Below, in pieces: positions 46,097-55,275 of a DNA stretch of 64,000 nt; position 1 is the first letter of the stretch, and the number at the start of each line of letters is the position of its first letter. The DNA is from Ruegeria lacuscaerulensis ITI-1157 (GTDB lineage Bacteria > Pseudomonadota > Alphaproteobacteria > Rhodobacterales > Rhodobacteraceae). The stretch lies in the NCBI GenBank assembly GCA_000161775.1, contig GG704596.1, positions 554,631 to 618,630 on the forward strand. Reading direction: 5' to 3'. Made by a program: the position numbers and the translations under genes. Under the pieces are notes generated by a model. The model saw only the letters and a program-made list of their open reading frames with translations. It was not told the DNA's origin and did no database searches.

Positions 46097-46112
46097 TGCG
46101 CAATTATGCAAT
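46097..46112. promoter_or_regulatory. TTGC direct-repeat element in the ccr leader
   Basis: The leftward strand reads ATTGCATAATTGCGCA, two ATTGC units eight bases apart, 73-88 bases before the ccr ATG. An ScfR-family regulator (RamB in Paracoccus, PccR in rhizobia) controls this pathway and uses TTTGC/GCAAA-type sites, so this is a candidate site. Confidence 0.35.
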
Positions 46113-46137
46113 AGTTTTTGGTTGTTCTTTTGTAATT

Positions 46138-47520
46138 TTATGACCCAGCAGCCGCAGAAATTTCTTTTGCCTCCGCAGCATCACCTGGTTCGCCCCCCAA
46201 AGGAGCCGAGGCGGCATAATACCTCAAAAGGTCCGCCCGGCTTCCCGAAGCCTCCAACATCCCATTGTTCCTGCGCAGGATTCTCCGCTCGACCAGTTGG
46301 TCGATGGCCTCGGACACGGCAACATCATCTTCGGGCTGACTAGCTTTTCGCATTAACGCCGTCACCTGCGACTTCACGCGAGCTTCAGGCATCGCGCCGT
46401 ACTCTCTGATCAACCAACACGCCGCAGGAGCCGGTACCAACGGAATCGCCTGTCCGATGCGCTGCATCAAAGCGCGCGCCAGATCCGTCGTCAGGTCCCG
46501 GCGATCCTTGTCACGAAACGCGTTCAGCGAGATCGGAACGCCATACCGCACCGATGCCAACCCGAACCGCCTGTACTTGCCAATCAAGCGCCGCCAAAGC
46601 TGCTTCAGACTCCACCACGCGATGACCCCGATCCGAGCGCGGAACCGCCGTTCGCTGCCCAGGGCGGCGGCGGTCAGGATGGTATCCTCCAACACCCGGT
46701 CATAGTTCAGGGCAACCGGCACGAACACCACATCCCGACCGCCGGACGATGTTCCATCGATGATGTATTTGAGCAGACCCAGCTTGGGCCGCCCCAACGC
46801 ACCGGTCAGGCTCAGACCACCCTCGGGGAACATCGCCTGCGTGACGCCGGCGTTGGTGGCCAGGCGAACATAACTGGCCAGAACCTGCCGGTACAACTCG
46901 CTGCCGGATCTGCGCCGGATGAAATAGGCGCCCATCGCGCGGATCAGCCGGCTGAGCGGCCAGACCCGCGCCCATTCGCCGACTGCATAGGACAGCGCCG
47001 AATGCTGTGCGGCCAGGTAGGTCACCAGAACATAATCCATGTTGCTGCGGTGGTTCATCACGAACACGACCGTCGCGTCCGGGTCGATACTCTTGATCGC
47101 CTGTTCATCCGCATAGCTGAGGCGCACATTGTAGAACGCGTTGCTGAGCCACCGGGCCACCCGGATGGCAAAGCCGAAATAGGTGAAGGCGGAAAACGAC
47201 GGCACGATCTCGCGCGCATAGCGGCGCGCCTGTTCGAACGCCACCGCCTCGGGCACCCCGTGTTCCTTTGCGTGCTGCTGAACCGCCTGCCCCACCTGCG
47301 GGTCGTAGATCAGGCGTTGGATCATGTCATGCCGCCGCGCCAGTTTGAACGGCTGGATCGGTCGTTGAAGACGCTGGTTCAGCTGTTCAACAGCCCGTTC
47401 AAGCCGACGGCGAAAGAACCAGCGCACCGACGGGAACAGGAAATGCGACGCGAAGGTGACCGCGGCGAACACCACGATCAGAACGAACAACCAAATCGGC
47501 AACTCAACAGTCTGCGTCAT
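46138..47520 (-). CDS. PlsB-like glycerol-3-phosphate/lysophosphatidate acyltransferase
   Basis: A 460-residue membrane-associated acyltransferase of the LPLAT superfamily. One N-terminal helix (about 8-30) is followed by the catalytic motifs NHRSNMDYVLV (H-x4-D), GAYFIRR, MFPEGGLS and VPVALNYDRV, in that order. The C-terminal 100 residues are unassigned. It is shorter than E. coli PlsB (about 800) but has the same motif set. It lies 113 bases upstream of ccr and is divergent from ecm. Confidence 0.85.
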   Translation of the reverse strand: MTQTVELPIWLFVLIVVFAAVTFASHFLFPSVRWFFRRRLERAVEQLNQRLQRPIQPFKLARRHDMIQRLIYDPQVGQAVQQHAKEHGVPEAVAFEQARRYAREIVPSFSAFTYFGFAIRVARWLSNAFYNVRLSYADEQAIKSIDPDATVVFVMNHRSNMDYVLVTYLAAQHSALSYAVGEWARVWPLSRLIRAMGAYFIRRRSGSELYRQVLASYVRLATNAGVTQAMFPEGGLSLTGALGRPKLGLLKYIIDGTSSGGRDVVFVPVALNYDRVLEDTILTAAALGSERRFRARIGVIAWWSLKQLWRRLIGKYRRFGLASVRYGVPISLNAFRDKDRRDLTTDLARALMQRIGQAIPLVPAPAACWLIREYGAMPEARVKSQVTALMRKASQPEDDVAVSEAIDQLVERRILRRNNGMLEASGSRADLLRYYAASAPLGGEPGDAAEAKEISAAAGS

Positions 47521-47590
47521 GCCGGCACAGTGCCATCAAACCGGCGCGCTCACAATCAGCAGAAAGAAGGGTATGCCGCAACGCAGCGAA

Positions 47591-47619
47591 TTGACATGTG
47601 CTGAAAATTGCGCTTTAGA
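47591..47619 (+). promoter_or_regulatory. Candidate ecm promoter with AATTGCGC in the spacer
   Basis: A perfect TTGACA (-35) at 47591 is followed 18 bases later by a weak TTAGAA. AATTGCGC, also present in the ccr leader and the sdh promoter region, lies between them at 47606-47613, where a bound protein would affect polymerase directly. The -10 is poor, so this needs activation or is misplaced. Confidence 0.4.
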
Positions 47620-47666
47620 ACCATCTTGAGAAATATTGTTACCCATCGACGCATGAGGCTCTGACC

Positions 47667-49634
47667 ATGACGCAGACGCAGAAAGACCGCCCCTGGCTCA
47701 TCCGAACCTATGCCGGTCATTCCACGGCCAAGGCCTCGAACGCGCTGTACCGGTCAAATCTGGCCAAAGGGCAGACCGGCCTGTCGGTGGCCTTCGATCT
47801 GCCGACACAGACCGGATACGACAGCGATCACACCCTGGCGCGGGGCGAGGTCGGCAAGGTCGGCGTGCCGGTCTGCCATCTGGGGGACATGCGGGTGCTG
47901 TTCGACCAGATCCCGCTGGAGCAGATGAACACCTCGATGACGATCAACGCCACCGCCCCCTGGCTGCTGGCATTGTATATCGCGGTGGCCGAAGAACAGG
48001 GTGCTGATGTGTCCAAGCTGCAGGGCACGGTGCAGAATGACCTGATCAAGGAATATCTCAGCCGTGGTACCTATGTCTGCCCGCCCAAGCCCTCGCTGAA
48101 GATGATCGCGGACGTGGCCGAGTACTGTTATTCGAACGTACCGAAATGGAACCCGATGAACGTGTGTTCCTATCACCTGCAAGAGGCCGGCGCGACGCCC
48201 GAGCAGGAGCTGGCCTATGCGCTGGCCACCGCCATCGCCGTGCTTGACGAGCTACGCCCCCGCGTTCCGGCAGAGGATTTTCCGGCGCTGTGCGGCCGCA
48301 TCTCGTTTTTCGTGAATGCGGGCATCCGATTTGTCACCGAAATGTGCAAAATGCGGGCTTTTGTCGATCTTTGGGATGAAATCCTGCAACAGCGTTATGG
48401 CGTGGAGAACCCCAAATTCCGCCGGTTCCGCTATGGCGTTCAGGTCAACTCTCTGGGCCTGACCGAGCAGCAGCCCGAAAACAACGTCTATCGCATCCTG
48501 ATCGAGATGCTGGCCGTGACCCTGTCGAAAAAGGCACGCGCCCGGGCGGTGCAACTGCCAGCGTGGAACGAGGCGCTGGGCCTGCCGCGCCCGTGGGACC
48601 AGCAATGGTCGATGCGGATGCAGCAGATCCTGGCCTATGAGACCGACCTGCTTGAATATGACGACCTGTTCGACGGCAACCCGGTGGTCGACGCCAAGGT
48701 CGAGGAACTGAAGCAGGGCGCCCGGGCTGAACTGGCCAACCTGGACTCGATGGGCGGTGCCGTTGCGGCGATCGACTACATGAAATCGCGGCTGGTGGAT
48801 TCCAACGCCGAGCGGCTGAACCGGATCGAGCGGAACGAGACCATCGTCGTCGGCGTGAACCGCTGGACCGAGGGTGAGCCCTCGCCCCTGCAGACTGAGG
48901 ATGGCGGGATCATGGTCGTTGATCCGGCGGTCGAACAGGAACAGATCGCGCGCCTGAACGACTGGCGTGCCGCCCGCGACGAGGCCGCCGTGGCCGCGGC
49001 TCTGGCCGATCTGCGCGCCGCCGCGCAATCGGGCGCCAACATCATGGAGCCGTCGATCGCCGCGGCCAAGGCCGGTGTCACCACCGGCGAATGGGCCGAA
49101 GAGATGCGCCGCGTCTTTGGCACCTATCGCGGCCCGACGGGGGTTTCGGGCTCGGTCTCGAACAAGACCGAAGGCTTGGACGACCTGCGCGCGGCGGTAG
49201 ATGCAGTCAGCGACCGATTGGGGCGTCGTCTGAAATTCCTAGTGGGCAAGCCAGGGCTGGACGGCCATTCCAACGGTGCTGAGCAGATCGCCTTCCGCGC
49301 CCGCGACTGCGGCATGGACATCACCTATGACGGCATCCGCCTGACCCCCGAGGAAATCGTGACGTCGGCCATCGATCAGCAAGCCCATGTGATCGGCCTG
49401 TCGATCCTGTCGGGCAGCCACCTGCCGTTGGTACAGGACGTCATGACCCGCCTGCGCGAAGCTGGCTTGGGTGATATTCCCGTTGTCGTCGGGGGCATCA
49501 TTCCCGACGAAGACGCGGATCGCCTCAGGTCGATGGGGGTTGCCAAAGTGTATACGCCCAAGAATTTCGAATTGAACACGATCATGGCTGATATCGTGGC
49601 CTTGGCCGATCCGAAAACGCTGGCAGCAGAATAA
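47667..49634 (+). CDS. ecm: Ethylmalonyl-CoA mutase (B12-dependent)
   Basis: Ecm converts (2R)-ethylmalonyl-CoA to (2S)-methylsuccinyl-CoA, a step after Ccr. The 655-residue protein fuses the methylmalonyl-CoA-mutase-type TIM barrel (TYAGHSTAKASNALYR, FDLPTQTGYDSDH near residue 45) to a C-terminal cobalamin-binding domain with KPGLDGHSNGAEQ (D-x-H-x2-G) near 530 and VGLSILSGSHLPL-like GLSILSGSH. Length and the DLPTQTGYDSD segment fit Ecm (formerly MeaA) rather than methylmalonyl-CoA mutase (over 700). Confidence 0.95.
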   Translation: MTQTQKDRPWLIRTYAGHSTAKASNALYRSNLAKGQTGLSVAFDLPTQTGYDSDHTLARGEVGKVGVPVCHLGDMRVLFDQIPLEQMNTSMTINATAPWLLALYIAVAEEQGADVSKLQGTVQNDLIKEYLSRGTYVCPPKPSLKMIADVAEYCYSNVPKWNPMNVCSYHLQEAGATPEQELAYALATAIAVLDELRPRVPAEDFPALCGRISFFVNAGIRFVTEMCKMRAFVDLWDEILQQRYGVENPKFRRFRYGVQVNSLGLTEQQPENNVYRILIEMLAVTLSKKARARAVQLPAWNEALGLPRPWDQQWSMRMQQILAYETDLLEYDDLFDGNPVVDAKVEELKQGARAELANLDSMGGAVAAIDYMKSRLVDSNAERLNRIERNETIVVGVNRWTEGEPSPLQTEDGGIMVVDPAVEQEQIARLNDWRAARDEAAVAAALADLRAAAQSGANIMEPSIAAAKAGVTTGEWAEEMRRVFGTYRGPTGVSGSVSNKTEGLDDLRAAVDAVSDRLGRRLKFLVGKPGLDGHSNGAEQIAFRARDCGMDITYDGIRLTPEEIVTSAIDQQAHVIGLSILSGSHLPLVQDVMTRLREAGLGDIPVVVGGIIPDEDADRLRSMGVAKVYTPKNFELNTIMADIVALADPKTLAAE

Positions 49635-49697
49635 AGCGGAAATGCGCGCAGCTTTTTCCCGCATGCGATAGAAAAGATTGGAAAATTGGAAAGTTCT

Positions 49698-49739
49698 CCG
49701 TACCGTTCGACAATTCGCAACGGAAATGGACAGGTACGG
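49698..49739 (+). promoter_or_regulatory. Inverted repeat CCGTACC / GGTACGG in the H-NS-like gene leader
   Basis: Perfect seven-base arms 28 bases apart. The right arm runs straight into the GGGG that serves as Shine-Dalgarno for the ATG at 49745, so the RNA form could limit initiation. A DNA operator is equally possible. Confidence 0.35.
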
Positions 49740-49744
49740 GGAAA

Positions 49745-50062
49745 ATGGCAATCAATCTTGAAAAAATGTCGCGTAAGGAACTTCTGGAATTGCGTGATCA
49801 AATCGACAGAGCCTTGGAGAATGCCGAGGCCCGCGAGCGCGAAGAGGCCCTGAAAGCGGCCGAACAGGCCGTGGCGGCTTATGGGTTCTCGCTGTCAGAG
49901 CTTACTGTTAAGACTCCTCGATCTGGGAAAAACAGCAAAGCCAGAGCGAAATACCGGAACCCGGCTGACCCTTCGCAGACCTGGACGGGACGCGGGCGCA
50001 AACCAAAATGGGTACACGACGCGCTGAAAGCCGGAGCAGATATAACCGATCTCGAAATCTGA
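49745..50062 (+). CDS. H-NS histone family nucleoid protein (HvrA/Spb-like)
   Basis: A 105-residue DNA-binding protein. The N-terminal half (about 4-45) is a charged coiled coil for dimerisation (KELLELRDQIDRALENAE) and the C-terminal domain carries YRNPADPSQTWTGRGRKPKW, the H-NS minor-groove-binding loop in its alphaproteobacterial form. HvrA and Spb in Rhodobacter regulate photosynthesis genes; the target genes here are unknown. Confidence 0.92.
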   Translation: MAINLEKMSRKELLELRDQIDRALENAEAREREEALKAAEQAVAAYGFSLSELTVKTPRSGKNSKARAKYRNPADPSQTWTGRGRKPKWVHDALKAGADITDLEI

Positions 50063-50080
50063 TTGAGGGTTTGTACCAAA

Positions 50081-50791
50081 ATGACAATTCACATTAGTGC
50101 CGAAAAAGGTGAAATTGCCGAAACCGTGCTTTTGCCCGGCGATCCCTATCGCGCGAAATGGGCGGCGGAAACTTTCCTGAGCAATGTCCGCCAGATAAAC
50201 GACGTGCGCGGAATGCTGGGATTCACCGGCGAATGGAAAGGCAATCCGGTCACCATTCAGGGCAGCGGCATGGGAATGCCCTCGCTGTCGATCTACGTCA
50301 ATGAGTTGATCCGCGACTATGGGGCCAGGACTCTGATCCGCATCGGGTCATGCGGTGGCATGCAGGAAAACGTCAAACTGCGCGACGTGATCATTGCGAT
50401 GACGTCAACGACGCTCAGCACCCCATCACGGGGCATCATGAGAGAACTGAACTTTGCGCCTTGTGCCGATTGGTCCTTGTTGCAAGCAGCCGTACAGGCG
50501 GCCGAGGTCAAAGGCACCCCGACGCATGTCGGCGGTATCTACTCGTCGGACGTGTTCTATGACGAACGCCCCGACCTGAACGAGCAGATGGTGCGCCACG
50601 GCATACTGGGTGTCGAGATGGAGGCCGCCGAGCTGTATATCCTGGCCGCGCGGCACAAATGCCGCGCTCTGGCGGTTCTGACCGTGTCCGATCACCTGCT
50701 GACCGGCGAGGCCCTGCCCTCGTCCGAACGCCAGAGCAGCTTTGGCGACATGGTGGAAATTGCGCTGCAGGCTGCCTTCCCGGACGCCTGA
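50081..50791 (+). CDS. deoD: Purine-nucleoside phosphorylase, DeoD type
   Basis: Cleaves purine (deoxy)nucleosides with phosphate to free base and ribose-1-phosphate. The 236-residue hexameric-type enzyme starts [26 protein letters not shown] and has [32 protein letters not shown] and the catalytic Asp in VSDHLLTGE near residue 203. The ATG at 50081 is the family start; an upstream in-frame codon is not needed. It would work on nucleosides such as those carried by the BMP-type importer. Confidence 0.95.
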   Translation: MTIHISAEKGEIAETVLLPGDPYRAKWAAETFLSNVRQINDVRGMLGFTGEWKGNPVTIQGSGMGMPSLSIYVNELIRDYGARTLIRIGSCGGMQENVKLRDVIIAMTSTTLSTPSRGIMRELNFAPCADWSLLQAAVQAAEVKGTPTHVGGIYSSDVFYDERPDLNEQMVRHGILGVEMEAAELYILAARHKCRALAVLTVSDHLLTGEALPSSERQSSFGDMVEIALQAAFPDA

Positions 50792-50799
50792 AGCCAACC

Positions 50800-50821
50800 G
50801 GCCCGGGGCAATCCCCGGGCC
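50800..50821. terminator. Bidirectional hairpin between deoD and the DUF1989 gene
   Basis: GGCCCGGGG, CAAT, CCCCGGGCC forms a perfect nine-base-pair stem exactly filling the gap between two convergent genes, abutting the DUF1989 stop codon. No T-run on either side. Confidence 0.6.
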
Positions 50822-51667
50822 TCAGCGCCCGTGCGACCGGTCATAGCCATTGGGCGCCGGGCTTTGCCATCCGGTCAACGCACCTTTGGCAGGCGCGAAC
50901 ACCTCAACCAGCAAAGGATAACAGGCCGCGCTGTCCGATGAATGCTCGGCCGAGCAATCCCCGCCGGGGCAAGCGCTGAGGTCGCCCAGCAGATCGATTT
51001 CAGCGAAAAACTCCAGATAGTCGCCCGGACGCACCGGCGACGCCTTCATGAAATACTGCCCGGTATCGCGGGTGAAGCCGGTGCACATGAAAACGTTCAG
51101 CACGTCGTGGACGGCCGCCTCGGCCTCGGCCCGCGAAAGGTCCAGATGATCGGCCAGCGCCCGGGTCAGGTTGGAATGGCAGCACTGGTGATATTGCGTG
51201 CCCGACAGCAGATTGCCGGTGTAGGGGTCGCAGCGCGTTCCGATCACATCGTGCACCGACCCGCCATATTCGTCGATTCCATACCAGTCCAGCGTGTCGG
51301 CCACGATCGTCGCCATGGGGCGCAGATGGGGAAAGCTGGACCACAGCCGCTCGCCCGTCGTCACATGGGTTCCGTGCAGCGCGCGGGTCTTGCCCGAATA
51401 GAAACGCTCGGACAGGTCGTGCAGGTTCCACAGGTTCAGATCACCGACCTGCGGCCCCTCGACCGAGGTGATCCGAAAGAAATGCCCGGCCGGAACCTCG
51501 AAACACCGCGCGTCGCGTGGCGGAACCAAAACCTCGTCCGTTTTGCGCGCGGTTGACCGGGCCGCCGCAAGCAGCTGCATGTCGGGCGCCGGAAGGCTGT
51601 CATTGGGATAGCAGATTACCGGAGCGATGGCCCGGCGGGCGGCGGCGTCGGGTGGTGGGTTCGTCAT
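50822..51667 (-). CDS. DUF1989 / urea carboxylase-associated family protein
   Basis: A 281-residue protein of the family found beside urea carboxylase (UcaA-associated) and in aminomethyltransferase-linked loci; activity is not settled. Visible segments are VPPRDARCFEVPAGHFFRITSV, GDLNLWNLHD, HQCCHSNLTRAL and DVLNVFMCTGF, with several Cys and His that may bind metal. The ATG at 51667 is chosen; another five codons upstream has no ribosome site. No urea carboxylase gene is in the window. Confidence 0.82.
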   Translation of the reverse strand: MTNPPPDAAARRAIAPVICYPNDSLPAPDMQLLAAARSTARKTDEVLVPPRDARCFEVPAGHFFRITSVEGPQVGDLNLWNLHDLSERFYSGKTRALHGTHVTTGERLWSSFPHLRPMATIVADTLDWYGIDEYGGSVHDVIGTRCDPYTGNLLSGTQYHQCCHSNLTRALADHLDLSRAEAEAAVHDVLNVFMCTGFTRDTGQYFMKASPVRPGDYLEFFAEIDLLGDLSACPGGDCSAEHSSDSAACYPLLVEVFAPAKGALTGWQSPAPNGYDRSHGR

Positions 51668-51747
51668 GCTGCGTCCGTCCATGTTTTCGACAGAGTGACG
51701 CAGATCGCGGCGGCGGGAAACCCCAAGGAGTCGCTGGCGCCGAAATG

Positions 51748-51939
51748 TCAGGTTCCGGTTCGCGCGCACCGGTTCGGCTGCGCCTCGGATCGGGACACGG
51801 CTCCGCAGAATGCACAGCTCCAGATTCCGTCCTTCCGGTGTCGCCGCCACCGACAGTCGCGCGTCAGCGCGGACGTGCGCGAACGCCAGAAGAAATAGGC
51901 GAATACACCGGCGGCGAGCAGAAGCAGAAGAACAGGCAT
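51748..51939 (-). CDS. Small membrane protein with a possible zinc ribbon
   Basis: A 63-residue product: one hydrophobic helix (PVLLLLLAAGVFAYFFW) followed by a basic stretch RDCRWRRHRKDGIW and CAFC plus a later Cys, giving a C-x~12-CxxC-x~13-C pattern that could hold zinc. Short roseobacter proteins of this layout are familiar to me but unnamed. The AGAGG before the ATG is very close, so initiation is uncertain. It faces the same way as its neighbours. Confidence 0.5.
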   Translation of the reverse strand: MPVLLLLLAAGVFAYFFWRSRTSALTRDCRWRRHRKDGIWSCAFCGAVSRSEAQPNRCARTGT

Positions 51940-51992
51940 GCCTCTGCTTCGCTCACATCGCGCCGGTGTTCAAGCCCGACCCGCGCCGCACA

Positions 51993-52139
51993 TCAGGCCG
52001 CGTTGGCGTATTCGAACAGTTCGGGTTCCTTGTCTTCGGCGTGGTCCGCCGGCTCGGGCGTGTAATAGGCCCAAGCCTGCTCCAACAACTTCAGGGCTTC
52101 GGCTGCATCGGTTTTGGCGGTGCTGTTTTCGGTTTTCAT
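51993..52139 (-). CDS. Small conserved acidic protein (48 residues)
   Basis: MKTENSTAKTDAAEALKLLE followed by QAWAYYTPEP and ending FEYANAA. It is hydrophilic with one amphipathic helix and no signal peptide. AGGA eight bases before the ATG is a good ribosome site, and the composition is protein-like. I recall a Rhodobacterales family of this kind without function. It sits between the zinc-ribbon ORF and the sdh operon's 3' end. Confidence 0.6.
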   Translation of the reverse strand: MKTENSTAKTDAAEALKLLEQAWAYYTPEPADHAEDKEPELFEYANAA

Positions 52140-52140
52140 C

Positions 52141-52170
52141 GGAGTGATCCTGTTTCCAATCCGTCACTCC
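52141..52170 (-). promoter_or_regulatory. Inverted repeat around the ribosome site of the 48-residue gene
   Basis: GGAGTGA and TCACTCC are perfect seven-base arms separated by 16 bases, ending one base before the ATG at 52139. The AGGA ribosome site lies at the loop edge, so folding could modulate translation. Confidence 0.4.
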
Positions 52171-52234
52171 TCCCCAATGCCGAACATAAGCCCGACCGGG
52201 GCGGCGCACATCCGATGATTTCGCATGTGGGCCA

Positions 52235-52261
52235 TGCACTTGCCGCAACGCGGCAAGTGCA
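52235..52261 (-). terminator. Hairpin at the 3' end of the sdh operon
   Basis: TGCACTTGCCG, five bases, CGGCAAGTGCA forms a perfect 11-base-pair stem beginning 12 bases after the sdhB stop. No T-run follows, so it may protect the mRNA end or act with Rho. Confidence 0.6.
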
Positions 52262-52273
52262 CTTCTTGAGAAA

Positions 52274-53053
52274 TCAGACGGTGCGTTCGACCATCAGCTT
52301 CTTGATCTCGGCAATCGCCTTGGCCGGGTTCAGACCCTTGGGGCAGGTCTTGGCGCAGTTCATGATCGTGTGGCAGCGATACAGCTTGAACGGATCCTCA
52401 AGCTCATCAAGACGCTCGCCCGTGGCCTCGTCACGGCTGTCGATGATCCAGCGATAGGCATGCAGCAGCGCGGCGGGGCCAAGATAGCGGTCGCCGTTCC
52501 ACCAATAGCTGGGGCACGAGGTCGAACAGCTGGCGCACATCACACACTCATACAGGCCGTCCAGCTTCTTGCGGTCCTCGATCGACTGCCGCCACTCTTT
52601 TTCGGGCGGGTTGGTCTTGGTTTCCAGCCAGGGCATGATGCTGGCATGCTGCGCATAGAAATGCGTCAGGTCGGGGATCAGGTCCTTGACCACCGGCATG
52701 TGCGGCAGCGGATAGATCTTCACGTCGCCCTTGATCTCGTCCATGCCGTAGATGCAGGCCAAAGTGTTGATCCCGTCGATGTTCATCGCACAGGAGCCGC
52801 AGATCCCCTCGCGGCACGACCGGCGGAAGGTCAGCGTGGGGTCGATCTTGTTCTTGATGTAGATCAGCGCATCCAGAACCATCGGGCCGCAATCGTCCAT
52901 GTCGACGAAATAGGTATCGACCCGCGGGTTCTGTCCATCGTCCGGGTTCCAGCGATAGATCTGGAACTTGCGCACGTTGGTCGCCCCTTCGGGCTTGGGC
53001 CAGGTCTTGCCCGTGGTGATGCGCGAATTCTTGGGGAGGGTCAGTTGTACCAT
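52274..53053 (-). CDS. sdhB: Succinate dehydrogenase iron-sulfur subunit
   Basis: Electron-transfer subunit of complex II. The 259-residue protein has the 2Fe-2S ligands CREGICGSC with a later Cys (NTLAC), and the 4Fe-4S/3Fe-4S motifs [13 protein letters not shown] and [20 protein letters not shown] precedes the ATG. Order sdhC-sdhD-sdhA-sdhB is the usual alphaproteobacterial one. It ends with a hairpin. Confidence 0.97.
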   Translation of the reverse strand: MVQLTLPKNSRITTGKTWPKPEGATNVRKFQIYRWNPDDGQNPRVDTYFVDMDDCGPMVLDALIYIKNKIDPTLTFRRSCREGICGSCAMNIDGINTLACIYGMDEIKGDVKIYPLPHMPVVKDLIPDLTHFYAQHASIMPWLETKTNPPEKEWRQSIEDRKKLDGLYECVMCASCSTSCPSYWWNGDRYLGPAALLHAYRWIIDSRDEATGERLDELEDPFKLYRCHTIMNCAKTCPKGLNPAKAIAEIKKLMVERTV

Positions 53054-53065
53054 GTGTTCCTCTCC

Positions 53066-54871
53066 TTAGAAGGTCCGCGCCTTGGGCGCGATCTTTTCAA
53101 GGCTGATGCCGCCCTGTTCTTCGGGCGTCAGCGGATCGACGATGACCGGGCGATAGCTCAACTCGACCGAGTTGCCCTCGACCCGCGCCACGGTGTGCAC
53201 GCGCCAGTTTTCGTCGTCGCGTTCGGGGAAATCCTCGTGCGCGTGGGCGCCGCGGGATTCCTTGCGCGCCTCGGCGCCGACGATGGTGGCCAGCGCGTTG
53301 GGCATCAGGTTGGTCAGCTCCAGCGTCTCCATCAGGTCGCTGTTCCAGACCAGACTGCGGTCGGTGACCTTCAGGTCGTTCAGCTTGGCGGCGATCGCGG
53401 TCATCTTCTCGACGCCCTGCGCCAGCGTTTCGGCGGTGCGGAACACGGCTGCGTCTTCCTGCATGGTCTTCTGCATTTCCAGCCGCAACTCGGCGGTCGG
53501 GGTCGAACCATTGGCGTTGCGCAGCGCGTCGAACCGGTCGAAGGCCTTGTCGACCGACGCCTTGTTCAGCACCGGGTTCGGCGCCTCGGGGTCCACCACC
53601 TTGCCGGCGCGGATCGCGGCGGCCCGGCCGAACACCACCAGGTCGATCAGCGAGTTCGAGCCCAGACGGTTCGCGCCGTGCACCGAGGCGCAGCCCGCCT
53701 CGCCCACGGCCATCAGGCCGGGCACCACGGCGGTGGGGTTGTCGGCGGTCGGGTTCAGCACCTCGCCCCAATAGTTGGTCGGAATGCCGCCCATGTTGTA
53801 ATGCACCGTCGGCAGAACCGGGATCGGCTCCTTGGTCACGTCGACGCCGGCAAAGATCTTGGCCGATTCCGAGATCCCCGGCAGCCGCTCGGCCAGCGCC
53901 TCGGCCGGCAGGTGCGACAGGTTCAGGTGGATGTGGTCCTTGTTCTTGCCCACGCCACGGCCTTCGCGGATCTCCATCGTCATGCAGCGGCTGACATAGT
54001 CACGCGGCGCCAGGTCCTTGTAGTGGGGCGCGTAGCGCTCCATGAACCGTTCGCCTTCCGAGTTGGTCAGATACCCGCCCTCGCCGCGCGCACCTTCGGT
54101 GATCAGACAGCCCGAGCCGTAGATGCCGGTCGGGTGGAACTGCACGAATTCCATGTCCTGCAGCGGCAGACCCGCGCGGGCCACCATGCCACCGCCGTCG
54201 CCGGTGCAGGTATGCGCCGAGGTCGCGCTGAAATAGGCGCGGCCATACCCGCCCGTGGCCAGCACCACCATCTTGGCGTTGAAGACATGCATGGTGCCGT
54301 CGTCCAGCTTCCAGCAGACGACGCCCTGGCACTGCCCATCCTCGGACATGATCAGGTCGATCGCGAAATACTCGATGTAGAATTCCGCGTTGTTCTTCAG
54401 CGACTGACCATACAGCGTGTGCAGGATGGCGTGGCCGGTCCGGTCGGCCGCGGCGCAGGTGCGCTGCACCGGCGGGCCTTCACCGAATTCGGTGGTGTGG
54501 CCGCCGAAGGGCCGTTGATAGATCTTGCCTTCCTCGGTCCGGCTGAAGGGCACGCCATAGTGCTCCAGCTCATAGACGGCCTTGGGTGCCTCGCGCGCCA
54601 GGTATTCCATCGCGTCGGTGTCACCCAGCCAGTCCGAGCCCTTGACGGTGTCGTACATGTGCCACTGCCAGTGGTCGGGGCCCATGTTCGACAGCGATGC
54701 CGCGATGCCCCCCTGCGCCGCGACGGTGTGCGAGCGAGTTGGGAAAACCTTGGTCACGCAGGCCGTGCGCAGGCCCTGCTCGGCCATGCCCAGCGTGGCC
54801 CGCAGCCCGGCCCCACCGGCGCCGACGACAACCACGTCATATTCGTGCGTTTCGTATTCGTATGCAGCCAT
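53066..54871 (-). CDS. sdhA: Succinate dehydrogenase flavoprotein subunit
   Basis: Oxidises succinate to fumarate using covalently bound FAD. The 601-residue product has [12 protein letters not shown] near residue 17, [13 protein letters not shown] with the FAD-linked His, [11 protein letters not shown] and REGRGVG of the active site. The ATG at 54871 gives the conserved [19 protein letters not shown] start; the frame is open 23 codons upstream without similarity. Twelve bases separate it from sdhB. Confidence 0.97.
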   Translation of the reverse strand: MAAYEYETHEYDVVVVGAGGAGLRATLGMAEQGLRTACVTKVFPTRSHTVAAQGGIAASLSNMGPDHWQWHMYDTVKGSDWLGDTDAMEYLAREAPKAVYELEHYGVPFSRTEEGKIYQRPFGGHTTEFGEGPPVQRTCAAADRTGHAILHTLYGQSLKNNAEFYIEYFAIDLIMSEDGQCQGVVCWKLDDGTMHVFNAKMVVLATGGYGRAYFSATSAHTCTGDGGGMVARAGLPLQDMEFVQFHPTGIYGSGCLITEGARGEGGYLTNSEGERFMERYAPHYKDLAPRDYVSRCMTMEIREGRGVGKNKDHIHLNLSHLPAEALAERLPGISESAKIFAGVDVTKEPIPVLPTVHYNMGGIPTNYWGEVLNPTADNPTAVVPGLMAVGEAGCASVHGANRLGSNSLIDLVVFGRAAAIRAGKVVDPEAPNPVLNKASVDKAFDRFDALRNANGSTPTAELRLEMQKTMQEDAAVFRTAETLAQGVEKMTAIAAKLNDLKVTDRSLVWNSDLMETLELTNLMPNALATIVGAEARKESRGAHAHEDFPERDDENWRVHTVARVEGNSVELSYRPVIVDPLTPEEQGGISLEKIAPKARTF

Positions 54872-54890
54872 TTCTTTCAGCTCCGGGGTG

Positions 54891-55262
54891 TTAGAGGGCG
54901 ATGCGGGCGATGGCAAAAATGCCAACTGCGGCCGCGCCATAGGACAGACAGGTCACGAGGATGATCAGAACCTTCTCAAGCGTGCCGTGCACATAGTCCT
55001 CGATCATCACCTGCGCGCCATCGGCAAAATGCTTGAAGCCGACGGCCAGCGTCAGCGCCGCAACGATGGCCGGGAACGGGCGCGAATAATAGTCCAGCAT
55101 CACGTCATAGGGCTGGCCCAGGGTCGGCCCGAAGGTGAAGACGAACAGCGGCACGAGGATCAGCAAGGCAACCGAGCTGACCTTCATCGCCCAGAAATGC
55201 TGGGTGCCGGACTTGGCCGAGCCCAGGCCAAGGGCGCGCTTGCGGTCGGTAAGGTAACGCAT
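54891..55262 (-). CDS. sdhD: Succinate dehydrogenase membrane anchor subunit
   Basis: A 123-residue three-helix protein anchoring SdhAB and helping bind haem b and quinone. It starts [20 protein letters not shown] and ends with two helices around [17 protein letters not shown], where the His and DY residues are typical haem/quinone contacts. GGAGG seven bases upstream fixes the start at 55262. Confidence 0.93.
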   Translation of the reverse strand: MRYLTDRKRALGLGSAKSGTQHFWAMKVSSVALLILVPLFVFTFGPTLGQPYDVMLDYYSRPFPAIVAALTLAVGFKHFADGAQVMIEDYVHGTLEKVLIILVTCLSYGAAAVGIFAIARIAL

Positions 55263-55275
55263 GTCAGGCCTCCGG

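Noticed and set aside
52370-54964. Rightward open frame of 864 codons opposite sdhA/sdhB
   Set aside because: It is the antisense shadow of two certain genes; high GC third positions keep it open. No family motif or ribosome site.
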